Of a DNA stretch of 64,000 bases, positions 23,401-32,170 are shown piece by piece. The notes beneath the pieces are model-generated. The model saw only the letters and a list, made by a program, of their open reading frames with translations. It did not search any database and had not been told where the DNA came from. The first letter of the stretch is position 1; each line of letters opens with the position of its first letter. Made by a program: the position numbers and the translations under genes. Origin of the DNA: Eublepharis macularius (Eukaryota; Chordata; Lepidosauria; Squamata; Eublepharidae); the NCBI RefSeq assembly GCF_028583425.1, contig NC_072795.1:5975001-6039000 (forward strand), in the 5' to 3' direction.

Positions 23401-23529
23401 CTTCGCCGCCTCAGCAGCTTTTCGAAGCCCCTTCAGGGATTTTTAAAAAAAAGGCCCTTTCCCCGCCGGCGCCCGCTCCCCTTCTCCCTCCGTTAGGCCG
23501 CGCGGGCTCACCTTGGCGAGCTTCACCAT
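11332..23529 (-). CDS. NCL: nucleolin, spliced from 15 coding exons
   Basis: Nucleolin is an abundant nucleolar RNA-binding protein and histone chaperone acting in rDNA transcription, pre-rRNA processing and ribosome assembly. Joining the exons listed below gives about 675 residues (human 710). Order: start MVKLAK; acidic and TPAKK-repeat N-terminus (about 7-240); bipartite basic nuclear signal with KRKKEMAKQK (about 245-265); RRM1 (about 268-343, RNP2 LFMGNL, RNP1 RFGYVDF); RRM2 (357-430, LFVKNL, GIAYIEF); RRM3 (445-520, LVVNNL, GYAFVEF); RRM4 (538-612, LFVKGL, GYGFVDF); glycine/arginine-rich RGG tail ending KKIKFDD. Every intron is GT-AG and all phases agree, with no stop before 11332-11334, so the gene looks intact. 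Each RRM is split by one phase-2 intron just before or within RNP1, the known NCL pattern. Introns 4, 5 and 13 host snoRNAs. Identification is secure; the exon 6 acceptor is the one ambiguous junction. Confidence 0.97.
11521..11732 (-). CDS. NCL: NCL exon 14, second half of RRM4 and start of RGG domain
   Basis: RNP1 YGFVDF, then EDAKAAKEAMEDGEIDGNKV and the beginning of the RGG domain with repeated GGRGG units. Acceptor ttctag, donor G|gtaact, phase 1. Arginines in RGG contexts are the known methylation sites of nucleolin. Confidence 0.94.
12657..12800 (-). ncRNA. SNORA75: H/ACA snoRNA SNORA75 (U23) in NCL intron 13
   Basis: Read on the minus strand: lower stem CTTCTC (12796-12791) with GAGAAG (12741-12736); an upper hairpin CCTGC/GCAGG; a pocket formed by AATGAGC and TTCGC that pairs with 18S GCTCATT and GCGAA and leaves U93-G94 unpaired; then H box AGAGCA (12734-12729), 14 bases from the pocket. 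A second hairpin follows (TGTTG-A-GCGC with GCGC-A-CAACA, lower stem CCAC/GTGG) and an ACA box at 12662-12660, three bases from the predicted 3' end. U93 is the known U23 target and the host intron, between the two RRM4 halves, is the mammalian U23 intron. The 5' end is uncertain by a few bases. Confidence 0.82.
12908..13034 (-). CDS. NCL: NCL exon 13, first half of RRM4
   Basis: Encodes QQSKTLFVKGLSEDTTEETL and RIVTDRDTGSSKG, nearly identical to human RRM4. Acceptor atttag, donor GG|gtatgc, phase 2. The following intron 13 carries SNORA75. Confidence 0.94.
13250..13401 (-). CDS. NCL: NCL exon 12, second half of RRM3
   Basis: RNP1 YAFVEF, then DAKEAMSSCNKTEIEGRTIR and a glycine/asparagine-rich linker ending GGFGR. 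Acceptor gtccag, donor C|gtaagc, phase 1. Confidence 0.93.
13559..13685 (-). CDS. NCL: NCL exon 11, first half of RRM3
   Basis: AESKTLVVNNLAYDATEEAL with RNP2 LVVNNL, ending PQNPQGRPKG. Acceptor cgcag, donor GG|gtacgt, phase 2. Confidence 0.94.
14043..14182 (-). CDS. NCL: NCL exon 10, second half of RRM2
   Basis: Starts in RNP1 (IAYIEF) and continues KSEADAEKAMEEKQG, ending in the linker YTGEKSQQGVKPQP. Acceptor ttttag, donor G|gtaacg, phase 1. Confidence 0.94.
14372..14495 (-). CDS. NCL: NCL exon 9, first half of RRM2
   Basis: Encodes ERDARTLFVKNLAY with RNP2 LFVKNL, through EIRLVFKDGSSKG. Acceptor tttcag, donor GG|gtatgg (phase 2). Very close to human ERDARTLLAKNLPYKV. Confidence 0.94.
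14798..14934 (-). CDS. NCL: NCL exon 8, second half of RRM1
   Basis: Starts with RFGYVDF (RNP1) and runs through the second helix to KSKESIIENKK. Acceptor gccacag, donor G|gtaagc. Its intron sits at the same RRM position as those in RRM2, 3 and 4, as expected for repeat-duplicated RRM exons. Confidence 0.93.
15868..15997 (-). CDS. NCL: NCL exon 7, first half of RRM1
   Basis: Carries RNP2 as LFMGNL and the first helix and strand of RRM1 up to VRIGNSK. Phase 1 in, phase 2 out at AA|gtaaga. The split codon joins exon 8 as lysine before the RNP1 motif. Confidence 0.93.
16881..16964 (-). CDS. NCL: NCL exon 6, bipartite nuclear localisation signal
   Basis: Encodes KSGKRKKEMAKQKG and DAKKKKIEG, the two basic clusters of the nucleolin nuclear signal. 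Two AG acceptors 9 bases apart keep the same frame: one at ggatag (exon start 16964) and one at ctgcag (start 16955). The choice adds or drops three residues (ETA). The pyrimidine tract upstream could serve either. Donor G|gtgagt at 16880. Confidence 0.88.
17063..17146 (-). ncRNA. SNORD20: box C/D snoRNA SNORD20 (U20) in NCL intron 5
   Basis: Perfect 6-bp terminal stem GCTGGA/TCCAGC encloses box C ATGATGA (17139-17133) and box D CTGA (17072-17069). Upstream of D, AGATAGTCAAGT is a 12-base complement to 18S rRNA ACTTGACTATCT near the 3' end; the fifth base before D pairs with the uridine at human position 1804, the U20 target. Length 84 nt fits the family. Internal D'-like CTGA at 17125-17122 lies too close to box C to guide. 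In mammals U20 is reported in NCL intron 11, between RRM3 and RRM4; the equivalent intron here (13035-13249) has no UGAUGA or U20 guide, so the location differs. Confidence 0.86.
17254..17424 (-). CDS. NCL: NCL exon 5, METTPAKGKK-like segment and fourth acidic tract
   Basis: Fifty-seven codons in phase 1: DSEEELMDTTPAKGKK, close to human DSEEEAMETTPAKGKK, then an almost uninterrupted run of about 30 acidic residues encoded by GAR/GAY codons. Acceptor atttcag, donor G|gtgagt. Confidence 0.95.
17721..18036. repeat. 316-bp palindromic element in NCL intron 4
   Basis: Two arms of about 155 bp are inverted copies of each other around a centre at GTCAATTGAC (about 17870-17880); arms begin AACTGGACC and end GGATTTAACTGGTCC. 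The arms differ by scattered substitutions and small gaps, so the copy is not new. It looks like a fold-back, MITE-like DNA element. I found no clear target duplication. It lies about 250 bp downstream of SNORD82 in the transcript. Confidence 0.75.
18189..18212. repeat. (CA)n microsatellite in NCL intron 4
   Basis: About eleven CA units, directly between the palindrome and SNORD82. Confidence 0.9.
18286..18360 (-). ncRNA. SNORD82: box C/D snoRNA SNORD82 (U82) in NCL intron 4
   Basis: On the minus strand an 8-bp terminal stem, CCAGCACA with TGTGTTGG (one G-U), encloses box C ATGATGA (18351-18345) and box D CTGA (18297-18294). An internal CTGA at 18328-18325 serves as D'. The bases before D', GGGACTTAAT, are complementary to 18S rRNA ATTAAGTCCC; the fifth base upstream of D' pairs with the adenosine at human position 1678, the known U82 target (rRNA numbering from memory). 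The RNA directs 2'-O-methylation and is expected to be released from the spliced intron. Mammalian U82 is also in an NCL intron, reported as intron 5. Confidence 0.87.
18952..19095 (-). CDS. NCL: NCL exon 4, third acidic tract
   Basis: Forty-eight codons, phase 1 in and out: a lysine/alanine/proline segment (PPVPVKKLGAQIAAKK) followed by a glutamate/aspartate run. Acceptor ctacag, donor G|gtgagt. Rodent and human NCL are described with 14 exons, so this separate exon probably accounts for the fifteenth. Confidence 0.9.
20153..20417 (-). CDS. NCL: NCL exon 3, TPAKK repeats and second acidic tract
   Basis: Starts after a cctcag acceptor with MLAQKKAV and carries five TPAKK-like basic units, the known mitotic CDK1 target motifs of nucleolin. 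A linker with KGAKNGKNAKKE follows, then a long E/D run. The exon ends after one base of a codon (phase 1) at G|gtgaaa. Confidence 0.95.
21008..21121 (-). CDS. NCL: NCL exon 2, first acidic tract
   Basis: Thirty-eight codons in phase 0, from NVKNQPKPKK and MAPPPPKEV to an acidic serine/glutamate run ending SSEEE. Acceptor tttcag|A and donor GAG|gtgaga are both good. It matches the nucleolin segment that carries casein-kinase-2-type sites in acidic serine clusters. Confidence 0.95.
21335..21482 (-). mobile_element. tRNA-derived SINE fragment in NCL intron 1
   Basis: Minus-strand head with a GTGTAAAGGACTAG-type A-box region and CCCAGGTTTAAATCCCC B-box-like sequence, then GTGACTCTGGGCC. One of about ten copies of this family in the window. 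Confidence 0.65.
21497..21692 (-). mobile_element. hAT-like MITE family A, truncated, in NCL intron 1
   Basis: Carries the family body (minus strand CCACCTCCAAAATCTCC, ATGGCATTATATCC) but lacks one clean terminus. Diverged relative to the copies with intact ends elsewhere in the window. Confidence 0.7.
21985..22150 (-). mobile_element. 5S-rRNA-derived SINE in NCL intron 1
   Basis: On the minus strand it has the 5S rRNA core (GAAGCTAAGCA, then GGATGGGAGACC) followed by the family body with GGCAATGG and AGTCTCTTGCC. Diverged, and in the same orientation as NCL. Confidence 0.75.
23512..23529 (-). CDS. NCL: NCL exon 1 (coding part)
   Basis: Encodes MVKLAK, identical to the known nucleolin start. 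The ATG is at 23529-23527 and the donor reads AAG|gtgagc; the exon ends in phase 0. It lies in the CpG island directly downstream of the predicted transcription start. Confidence 0.95.
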
Positions 23530-23960
23530 AATGGCGGCCGAGTTGTCCGGATGTCGAGCGAGCCGAGAGCACCACCGCACGACGCTAGCGCCACACTCGA
23601 GTCTCGGCCTGAGTCGGAAAGAGTGAGGTCGAGGCTGGCGACGCTCCGCCTCCCGGCCACCCCCCGCAAGCTGCCGCCTCAGCCAATCAAAGGTCGTACA
23701 GCCTCCCTCGGCCCGCCTCCTCGCTGAGATGGACGGCCACTCAGTGGGCTTTCCCTTCCCCCGAAGCAGGCGGAGTTTAACAATGGCGGCGGCTCCCGTC
23801 TCGCCCAGTTAGAAAGCGCGTCCCGGTGAGAGGCGGGGTGAAAGAGGCGGCAACCAATGGGGAGGCGGAATTGGGCAGTGCGCGCCCCGCGATTGGTCCG
23901 TTCCGATTGGCGGAAGTGGCTAGGAGGAAGTAGAGCACGTGTATGAGTGCTGGGGTTTCA
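23530..23960 (-). promoter_or_regulatory. NCL: NCL CpG-island promoter and 5' UTR
   Basis: GC- and CpG-rich DNA spans about 22.5-23.95 kb across exon 1. A pyrimidine run CTCTTTCC on the minus strand (23623-23616) followed by GACTCAG resembles the 5' TOP-type start of nucleolin mRNA, which would place the start near 23622 and give a 5' UTR of about 90 bases. Upstream are four CCAAT motifs, two on each strand (23683-23687, 23854-23858, 23892-23896, 23906-23910), typical NF-Y spacing for a TATA-less housekeeping promoter. The exact start is inferred. Confidence 0.7.
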
Positions 23961-24254
23961 GCCGCGTGGTGGTGCGCGTTTGTTGGCTTGGGGCGTTTTG
24001 GCTGTGTTGGGAGTGAAGGGCGGGAGGAAGCGGCTTCTCTACCTCGGCAGGGATAGGCATTGAGGAGGGTGCGCAGGAATGGGCCACATCGTGCTTCGCA
24101 GTCACGTCTCCCTTACTCCGGAGTAAACTGCAGTTTGGGGCTGGGGGATCACTCCCAGGGGAGGGTCCACAGAATTCCAATCTGAATGTGATGCTCGTGC
24201 TGACAGTCTGCAGGGAGGAGATAATGACTGGGTTAAGTAACCATTATGTGTAAG

Positions 24255-24350
24255 TGTGGAAACCTGGGCTGGGAAGGCTGAAAATGTTGTTAGCCGCCCT
24301 GAGCCCGTCTGTGGGCAGGGCGGGGTATAAATCAAATAAATAAATAGGTA
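24255..24350 (+). mobile_element. LINE 3' end (L2/CR1-like) with AAATAAAT tail
   Basis: Contains GCCGCCCTGAGCCCGTCTG, GGGCGGGGTATAAAT and short AAATAAAT repeats, the same 3' end as the longer LINE at 34200-34895. Confidence 0.65.
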
Positions 24351-24395
24351 CAATCCTCTCCTGAGCCTGATGAGCCCTAAAAGAGACGTCTCATT

Positions 24396-24480
24396 AGGTT
24401 GCCAACATCCAGGTGGGGGCCCGGAATTAGAACCGATCTCCTGACTACAGAGCACAGTTTCCCTTGAGCACTCAATGACA
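24396..24480 (+). mobile_element. MITE family A fragment
   Basis: AGGTTGCCAACATCCAGGTG start of the family, then diverged; the rest is missing. Confidence 0.5.
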
Positions 24481-24660
24481 ATTTCCACCATGTATTGAGG
24501 ATTCTTAGCCGTGCACACATGTCTGTTGGGTTGTAGATAGAGTGTTTTAAATTGGAGGACTTCCTACTGTCTAGTGTGGAGACAACGAAGCTGTCAGGTC
24601 TTTCTTAATGAATCTTTTCAAGTTGAATCGGGGCCAGACCAGACAAGTGTTGGAAGGTCT

Positions 24661-24890
24661 CAAAAGAGTCCAGTAGTACCTTTAAGACTAACCAACTTTA
24701 CAGTAGCATAAGCTTTGGAGAATCACAGTTTTCTTCGTCAGATGCGGGAAAAGAATCTGACGAAGAGAGCTGTGGTTCTCAAAAGCTTATGCTACAGTAA
24801 AGTTGGTTAGTCTTAAAGGGGTTACTGGACTCTCTTCGATTTTGCTACTACAGACTAACATGGCTAACTCCTCTGTATCTATGACGTTGG
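24661..24890. mobile_element. fold-back element, family F, with 12-bp duplication
   Basis: Arms AGAGTCCAGTAGTACC and GGGGTTACTGGACTCT, right-hand tail ending GGCTAACTCCTCTGTATC; GTTGGAAGGTCT occurs directly before the left arm and directly after the tail. Same architecture as the copy at 3594. Confidence 0.75.
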
Positions 24891-25319
24891 AAGGTCTGTG
24901 TCTGAAGTTTTAAATTCAAATTTCAATCTTTTGTCTGATGGCTGTGTTTATAACATGGTTGGATATTTCATGCACATGTATGATTTGGCTCTTATGAATC
25001 AAGCTTGAGAATAGGCAGAATTGACATCTTTCCGTGGCTGGTTCCATTTCTTAGATTGCTGAGGGAAATTGGACTTACCTTGTGACAGTTTCCTAGCTCC
25101 TGTGTAGCTAGCTTTCAAACAATGCTTGAGGGAGATCAAGTGGAAATCCCCTGTTTGCCTTTTGGAAATCCCACACAGTTCAATTGAGCATGCTGTAAAA
25201 TGTAATAGCCCTTTAACATATTGTGTTAATACTTGTGCTTTTCCCCCCCAGCTTTGGTTTCAGCAATCCTCTCTCATTGCTTACTGTGACATCCCGTTGA
25301 TGGTATTGACCTGCTCTGT

Positions 25320-25382
25320 GTAATCCGTGTTAAGTTTCAGCGAGAAAGGTGGACTATAAGTAACGTAAATAAAATTTTTAAA
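25320..25382 (+). mobile_element. L2-like LINE 3' end
   Basis: TTTCAGCGAGAAAGGTGGAC and CTATAAGTAACGTAAATAAA match the 3' end of the LINE at 34898-35610. Confidence 0.55.
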
Positions 25383-25559
25383 ACTCGTTATCTTTGCCTG
25401 GACGCAGTCCGTTTATATATACCAGAAGGGGAAATTCTTCAAGAAGATGTCACATCCACTGCACAGTCTATATCACTTCAGATCTTAGAGAATTAGCTGT
25501 GTTTATTGGTCACCGTAAGTTGGCTATGACTTGGTGGCATTTTCTAACAACGAGTTAAA

Positions 25560-25978
25560 ATTAAAGCAAGAGTTTTCGGCTAAACATTAGGAAGAACTTC
25601 CTGACAGAGTGGCTCCCCAGTGGATCAGGCTTCCTTGGGAGGTGGTGGACTCTCCTTCCTTGGAGGTATTTAAGAAGAGGCTAGATGGCCACCTGACAGC
25701 AATGATAATTCTGTGACTGAAAGGATGAACCCGTGCTAGGCTCTTTGGGCCCTTTCTTATATGCTCAGGGTAATGCCGATCGCCACTGTGGAGTCAGGAA
25801 GGAATTTTGCTCCAGGTCAAATTGGCTGGGTATCTTGGAGGTTTTTTGCCTTCCTCTGGGCATAGAGCAGGGGTCACTGGTGGAGGTGGGGGGGGAGATA
25901 GCTGTGAATTTCCTACATTGTGCTGGGGAATGGACTAGATGTCCCTAGGGATACTTTTCGGCTTGATGTTTCTATGTT
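25560..25978 (+). mobile_element. CR1 LINE 3' fragment
   Basis: TTAGGAAGAACTTCCTGACA, GGAGGTATTTAAGAAGAGGC, GAGCAGGGGTCACTGG and ATGGACTAGATGTCCC show the same 3' UTR as the copy at 1118; ends at GATGTTTCTATGTTTC. Confidence 0.8.
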
Positions 25979-26099
25979 TCAAAGTGCAAGAAAGAAAGAC
26001 GCATAGCGTAGAAAGGCACAGTTGATGGCTGTTCCACAACTTTATGAATTCACCCAACTAAACTTCTGCTCGTAAGGCAAAGAAGATGCTGTGACTCCT

Positions 26100-26280
26100 T
26101 AGAAGAATATCTGCTTTACATACGGAAGGTTCCAGCTTTAATCCTGGCCTTTTCAGTTTGGAAAAGATCAGGTAGGTGGTATGAAAGACCACTGCCTAAG
26201 AATTAGATACACTTCAGTTTCTAGAAAAGTAGCTGTGTTTATGGGTTAAATCAGCTATGATGTGATGGCATTTTCTACCA
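26100..26280 (+). mobile_element. tRNA-derived SINE (GGGGCTGCAGCTCAGTG family), degraded
   Basis: TTCCAGCTTTAATCCTGGC B-box region, AAAAGATCAGGTAGGTGGT body and GAAAGACCACTGCCT match the better copy at 36695-36900. Confidence 0.5.
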
Positions 26281-26654
26281 CCACCAGCTTTCATGGACTG
26301 GGGTTCCACATCATAAAATGCATGAAGTGCTATCTTAATTGGTGGATAGATAAACCCACGGGTACAGAAGGAAGGGGGGGAGAAACCTTAAAAAGCTGCA
26401 CCAAACGACTCAGAAACGTAAGATGCAGCCATAGGGGCTGGGCAAAGCCCAAATGAGCACAAACCGATAACAGCATGGAACAGTCACAAGAGCAAGAGAC
26501 AAATGTTATTGGAATAGTTGTGTCTTACGTACATTTCAGTTTTGCAAAACCCACAGGCCTGTACCTCTGACATTCCGATCCATCAATGTCTAGAGGCCAT
26601 GAACAGCTAAAAGTGGAATCAATAAGATCAAGATGGGTAGCCATATTTGTAGCA

Positions 26655-26815
26655 GCAGAAAAGAGCAATAGCACCTATAAGACTAACAAAATTTGTGGTA
26701 GGGTATGAGCTTACGTGGGTCACGCTCAGCTGTAACTCACGGAAGCTCATGCCCTACCACAAATTTTGTTAGTCTTATAGGTGCTACTGGACTCTTGCTC
26801 TTTTCTACTCAATAA
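26655..26815. mobile_element. fold-back element, family F relative
   Basis: Inverted arms AGACTAACAAAATTTGTGGT and ACCACAAATTTTGTTAGTCT around a short centre; a subfamily of the elements at 3594 and 24661. Confidence 0.65.
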
Positions 26816-27814
26816 ATAAGGATCCACAAAATGGATAATCAACTCTGCCTCCCTCCCACACCTCATTTCCCTCCCCCTCCCTCCAGAGTTGTTACTAGAA
26901 TTGAAAGGAACATTGCAGGTGCAAACCAGATGTCTCTCCTTTTTGTCTACTAGTAGCCTGAAGTACAATTTCTTTGGGAGGAATGGGATAGATGGAAGGA
27001 AAAAATTACTTCCTCCTGTACCTGCACCACAACCATAATACAAAATAGCCTCACCCCCCCAGCTTAAATTACACATTGGGAGGTTAGATCACTCGCTGCT
27101 CCCCAAACTATCGCGTTATAATTGTTTTTGTAATAAGTACAAATGTGTGTGTGTAATTTTGCAGTGGCGGTTCATTCACTGTCATCCTGTCTTTTTAAAA
27201 AACCCAATACCTGGCTCTCCATTTCAGAATTAAAATGGAATACTCTACCTGCTTTGCCCTTCCATCCCTAAACCATTTCTTGTAAAGTGTATATGACATT
27301 GCCTGCCGTTAGCCAAGCACCTTCCCAATGTTTCTGTGGGAATCGCTATTCAAGGTGGACCTGCTGCCTGAGAAGACTCATGCAGGGACACAACGGGCAC
27401 TGAGGATGGGTAATTCGTGCCTTTGTATTGGGGATTGTAATGAATTGTGGGCATGGTTGCCATAGGTTTGTTATGATGTTTTGCTGACTTTCCTGGCCCC
27501 CATGCCATTTCCTTCATGGAATAACCTTAGATGCTGGAGCATATCTCTCTCTCTGATATTTGAGCCACAACTAAGCAGCCATGTGTTTAAAAGAAAGTTT
27601 ATTTCTCTCTTCCTTCCAGTGCTATCTTGGCTAAGAATGTATTCCTGACAAGTCCCAGGAATATGAGCCCAGTCAGAGCTCAAAGTTAGGCACGGCATCA
27701 CTTGCCAGCTTCCCTCCCAAGGAGTTTAGGTGTCCTTCCCCCCACCCCAACTTCCTTTGGACTTGTTAGCCCTGATCAAGACAAGTAACCTTGTAAGTCT
27801 GTTCGTAGGAGTAG

Positions 27815-28212
27815 AAAAGAGCAAGAGTCCAGTAGCACCTCTAAGACTTAACAAAATTTGTGGTTGGGTATGAGCTTTCGTGAGTCACGGCTTCTTCAGA
27901 TACAGCTAGAATGTGAGTCTATCTGTCCTTATATCTTGGAGAGTGATTTCAGATGCCGAATGATAATAGCTGTTGAATGACAATGGCAAGCATGATTGGA
28001 TAGGGTGGGGTATGGCAGAAGGGTAGCGAGTGTGGCGAAATCAGCATTGATAATGAGACAGAAAGCCTAGGTCTTTATTCAGTCCTGGTTGATGCAGTGT
28101 CTTGAGCTTTCTCAGTTGCAATTCAGGAGTTGCAATTCTCAGGAAAGTTCATCCCCTACCACAAATTTTGTTAGTCTTATAGGTGCCACTGGACTCTTGC
28201 TCTTTTCTGCTG
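27815..28212. mobile_element. fold-back element, family F relative, long spacer
   Basis: Left arm AGAGTCCAGTAGCACCTC and right arm GGTGCCACTGGACTCTTGC enclose about 250 bp of spacer. Confidence 0.6.
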
Positions 28213-28219
28213 GTAGCCC

Positions 28220-29290
28220 TGAGTTAAGTTTACTTTTGGCCAGACTTCAGAGCTTTTGTTTTATTGAAAGCACAATTTAAATTCCAGAACTACGGCTGTA
28301 CTGTCTCACCTCTTTCAGTGCAAGCCACGCTGCAATAACTTTTGTGCAAATCCCAATCTTTTGACCCTAATCTGATTGAGCAACACAATAACAAATGGTG
28401 CAGTGAGGAAAAATAGTTTTATTCTGTTATCCACCCTTATGCATTTCACTTATGCTTCTTCAGGGGGATCTCTAAACATAGAAATAAAAACAAGGAGAAA
28501 TATTTTTTCATTACAAATGATTAAAAGACACAGTAAAAGATAGTACACACTGAGCATATGAAAAGTGCAAGGATGTATACAGAGCCACAAATCCATGGAA
28601 ATGTTACAGATGTTATGCAGGTGCAATACATGTCTGGAAACAGATCTTAGAACAAAGTTTGTTTACAGCACTGCTAAGCTTTCACAGGTAAGAAAGATAT
28701 AATTCCCTCAGCTGCAAAATTTCAAGGAGAGAAGTGTGCTTGTCTGGCTTGACTTATCTCATATGAGAGATAAGAATTCAAGGCTCTTGTTTAACCCAAG
28801 AAGGATCAGTTTGAAGAGCTCCTCGGGCCACTTTCCTCAATAGAACTTTATCCTTAGGGCGTTCAGATTTAAAGATAGCCCCAAATGTAAATTATGTTGG
28901 ACCTTGATTATGCTCTAGGAAACGTTGAACCAAAGGTTTTTAAAGATGGATGTTGCTTTTGAGTTCTGTGGTATGTATTCAGAGTTTGACAATGTACAAT
29001 TTCTCACAAGGACATTTAATAATAGGCACTAGCCCAGAAGAGGTACAAAGGGTGAAATTTTGGGGAGTGTGTCGTTTCTTGCCTTGTGAGTTTGCAGAAA
29101 GAACAGCTTCCACAAGGAAAAGGTCCTAAAAGTGGGTTGGATCCCAACAACATCTGTGTTGAATTTACAGGTTGGTGTGCATTGCTATGCACCGATTGGT
29201 CTTTCAGATTAAATGTTCTTTTGAATGAAATGATGGATTTCATGTCATGCAAAGGAATGTCACACAGTATATTCCAATTTCTGTATATGC
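28220..29290. other. no gene seen
   Basis: A/T-rich DNA. A 107-codon frame on the minus strand at 29016-29339 runs into the adjacent repeat and shows no family. Confidence 0.45.
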
Positions 29291-29303
29291 TCTTCTTGAG
29301 GCT

Positions 29304-29617
29304 AGCAGGATTTAAGTCCAGCGGCACCTTAGAGACCACAAGATTTTCAGGGTGTAAGCTTTTGAGAGTCAGAGCTCCCTTCTTCAGACAAGAGATACAA
29401 GAAGGGAGGTCTGACTTGAAAGCTTACACCTTGAAAATCTTGTTGGTCTCTAAGGTGCCACTGTACTAAATCCTGCTGTTCTACTGCAGACCAATATAGC
29501 TACCCATCTAACTATCCATGGCCCCAGAAGTAGCTAACCTGTACATGGGTCATTTTTAAGAGCAAATCCTGCTGTTCTACTGCAGACTAACACAACTACC
29601 AACCTAAAACTATCCTC
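29304..29617. mobile_element. fold-back element, family F relative, with 9-bp duplication
   Basis: Arms AAGTCCAGCGGCACCTTAGA and TCTAAGGTGCCACTGTACTA, followed by two copies of the tail motif TGTTCTACTGCAGAC. CTTGAGGCT lies at 29295-29303 and 29618-29626. Confidence 0.6.
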
Positions 29618-30245
29618 CTTGAGGCTGACACATTCAAGGTTAGGCTACATCGGAGTATTCTAAGGTCATTTTTTCCCTTACTTTGTAACAACTCCTGTTA
29701 CAAGCAGTGGCCTTGGAATAAACAGGTTGCAACACCTGATGTGGGTAAACTCTGCTTGCCAAATTCTGTTCTAGAATAGTAGCCTCCCTGTGGAAATCTT
29801 GTAAATTGCTACAGTTTCTCTTAATCCTCAAAAATGGACTGTATGGCAAATTCTTCAAATGAGAAATGAGTTTTTAATTGATAGATCTTTTAAAAGTATT
29901 TAGTATTTCTTATATAGACTCACAACAACCTCTTTATCTTTCTTGCTAACTGTGACGTTCAAGAAATTAATTTGCATGCAATTAAAATCTGATTTTTCAT
30001 AACTGGGCCAATGTCCAGGATAAGGACATCAGATTTGAATTGCATGCAAATGATAGAAAACTTAAATGTTCTTCAAAATGACCCATATACAGGTTTGCTA
30101 ATTCTGATGCCACAGTTAGTTAGGTGAATAGCCGTGTTGGTCTGCAGTAGAACAGTGGGATAGAGACAAGAAGGTGTCAGAAGATGGGAGCTCTGACTCT
30201 CGAAAATCTTGATGGTCTCTAAGGTGCCACCAGACTAAATCCTGC

Positions 30246-30512
30246 CAAAGCGATATCTTTATTTTATTTTATTCGGCTTCTATTCCGCCCTCCCTGCAAG
30301 CAAGCTCAGGGCAGATCACACCATTTACAACACAATACATAATTAAATGTGGTTCCATAAAAACACATAAAAGCATTATAAAATCCTACCAAAGCTATAT
30401 CTTTATTTTATTCAGCTTCCATTCTGCCCTCCCCGCAAGCAAGCTCAGTGCACATCACACCATTTAAAACACAATATATAATTAAATACGGTTCCATAAA
30501 AGCATTATAAAA
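30246..30512 (-). repeat. tandem duplication of a LINE 3' end
   Basis: Two adjacent copies (about 30246-30388 and 30389-30512) share ATATCTTTATTTTATT, CGCAAGCAAGCTCAG-like and ACCATTTAAAACACAAT-like blocks. On the minus strand the unit is the L2/CR1-like LINE 3' end (CTGAGCTTGCTTGC). Confidence 0.65.
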
Positions 30513-30519
30513 TCAGTTT

Positions 30520-31500
30520 GATACAAAAATTAACTTGCCATTGAATTTATCATGGAATGCAAAAAATAAAAGGCAAGGGGATTCTCTAGATCCCCCCAAA
30601 TAAGGAACCTCAAAACTCGAGTGGTAGAAGTGGATTACTGACTGTATCTGGTCTCTTCAGATGGTTAAGAGATGTAGGTGGAAGAAGATGAGAGGTGGTT
30701 GGGTGGGTGCAGATCCATTTTTCGCCCAGGACGGACCTCTTAAGCTAATTCCCTCTCCCCAGTCCGAACACCCTTACACCTCAGAATTCATATCAAACTT
30801 TACAACAATCAAGTCTGCACTCTGTATATGCTGGGAGAGTGCTGTGTGCCTTTTACAGGTACATGAGGAAAAAGCAGGATAGGTATTCCTCCCAACATAA
30901 AAGTCATCTAGCTCAACAGATATACAGATAACCCAGCCAAGAAAGACCAAAGGACAGAAAAGTCACATGCAAATCACAGAGCTTGGGAAGCCAAAAGAGA
31001 CAGAACAAATCTTATTTTTCAGATTATAAACTCCCTGATTTCTTTGTCATCTTGCCTTCTTACTGGAGCTGTCTTACACCTGAGCATCACAGTGACAGCT
31101 GTGATCATGTGTTGCTGAACCGAGAGGAGAAATCCCACGTGATGAAACTAAAAGAATGGATAATTTCTGAACTTCTACAACAAACAGCCTGTCGTTATTC
31201 TAAGCATCTTTAGGGCATGAACGCTCTTAGGGTTCAACAACTGCAGTATTACTGCTTTTTCTGGGATCCTTGCTCAATTTTACTGCGCATATAGACTGTG
31301 TACTCTTTTTTTAGTTATTAAACTTTATATTTTGAATGCTGGTAGTCTGCACTCACATCCAGTCATGCTTATCAAGGAGAAATAAGGAGAGAAGGAAGCA
31401 GTCAATCTCTTCATCCCTTGAGCTAGTTCCCACAGTAGCTAGTGCGAGCGAAATGGCAGATGCGGAAAAGAGTGGAGCCTTTAAGTGGTAACATAGTAAA
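30520..31500. other. no gene seen
   Basis: Frames up to 76 codons only; none has a recognisable product. Confidence 0.45.
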
Positions 31501-32170
31501 GAGGGAAGATCAGCAAGTTTGGGGTCCGGTAGCATCTTAAAGCCCGACTAGATTTTCAGGGTATGAACTTTTGAGAGTCAAAGCTCTCTTTGTCTTGTAG
31601 TACGCAACTGGTACTTCGAATGTCCCTCTAGCCAATCATAATAAGAGACAGACACGGAGTCCTGCAGATGAAGCAATCTATAACCGTTTATTAAACGATG
31701 GAGGAACGGTGGTTACACAAAGAGTCAAAGGTCCCCTCGTGCCCAACGCTCATCAAAGCTACAACAGCAGCACAAAGCAATTAATACCTTCTGGTTAATT
31801 ATAATACTTGTTATTCTGTTGGCTCAGAAAACACAGTGGCCCCCATTGGCTCAAGTGGGCAACCACCTTTCATGATACAAATGTCTAAGGGTATTCTGAG
31901 GCGCCCCGATGTCGCTTCTTGCAGCCTTGTAGTTCTCTGGGTTCCGTGGGAGAGAAGCGCTCTCCCCTCCCCTGGAATGTGCTTATAATTACATTCAGTC
32001 CCCCTTCTCTGCTTTGTGGTTTCCTCTCTCAGCCTTGAGAGATGTTGTTGATCTAGGTAGCTTTCATTGCAACATTTTGCATGGACAGTTTCACAAAGGG
32101 GTTTCTGTGTCAAGTAAGAAACAGGTGTCAGGAAACAAACAGGTGCTTATTAAACTTATTAAGCGCAATC
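31501..32170. other. unassigned region, partial family F tail at left
   Basis: 31540-31590 matches the family F arm (GGGTATGAACTTTTGAGAGT). The remainder may be an old dispersed repeat but lacks termini I can defend. Confidence 0.35.

Noticed and set aside
23700-24250. A divergent gene sharing the NCL promoter
   Set aside because: CpG-rich and CCAAT-bearing, but no exon-like frame with a good donor on the plus strand that I can support.
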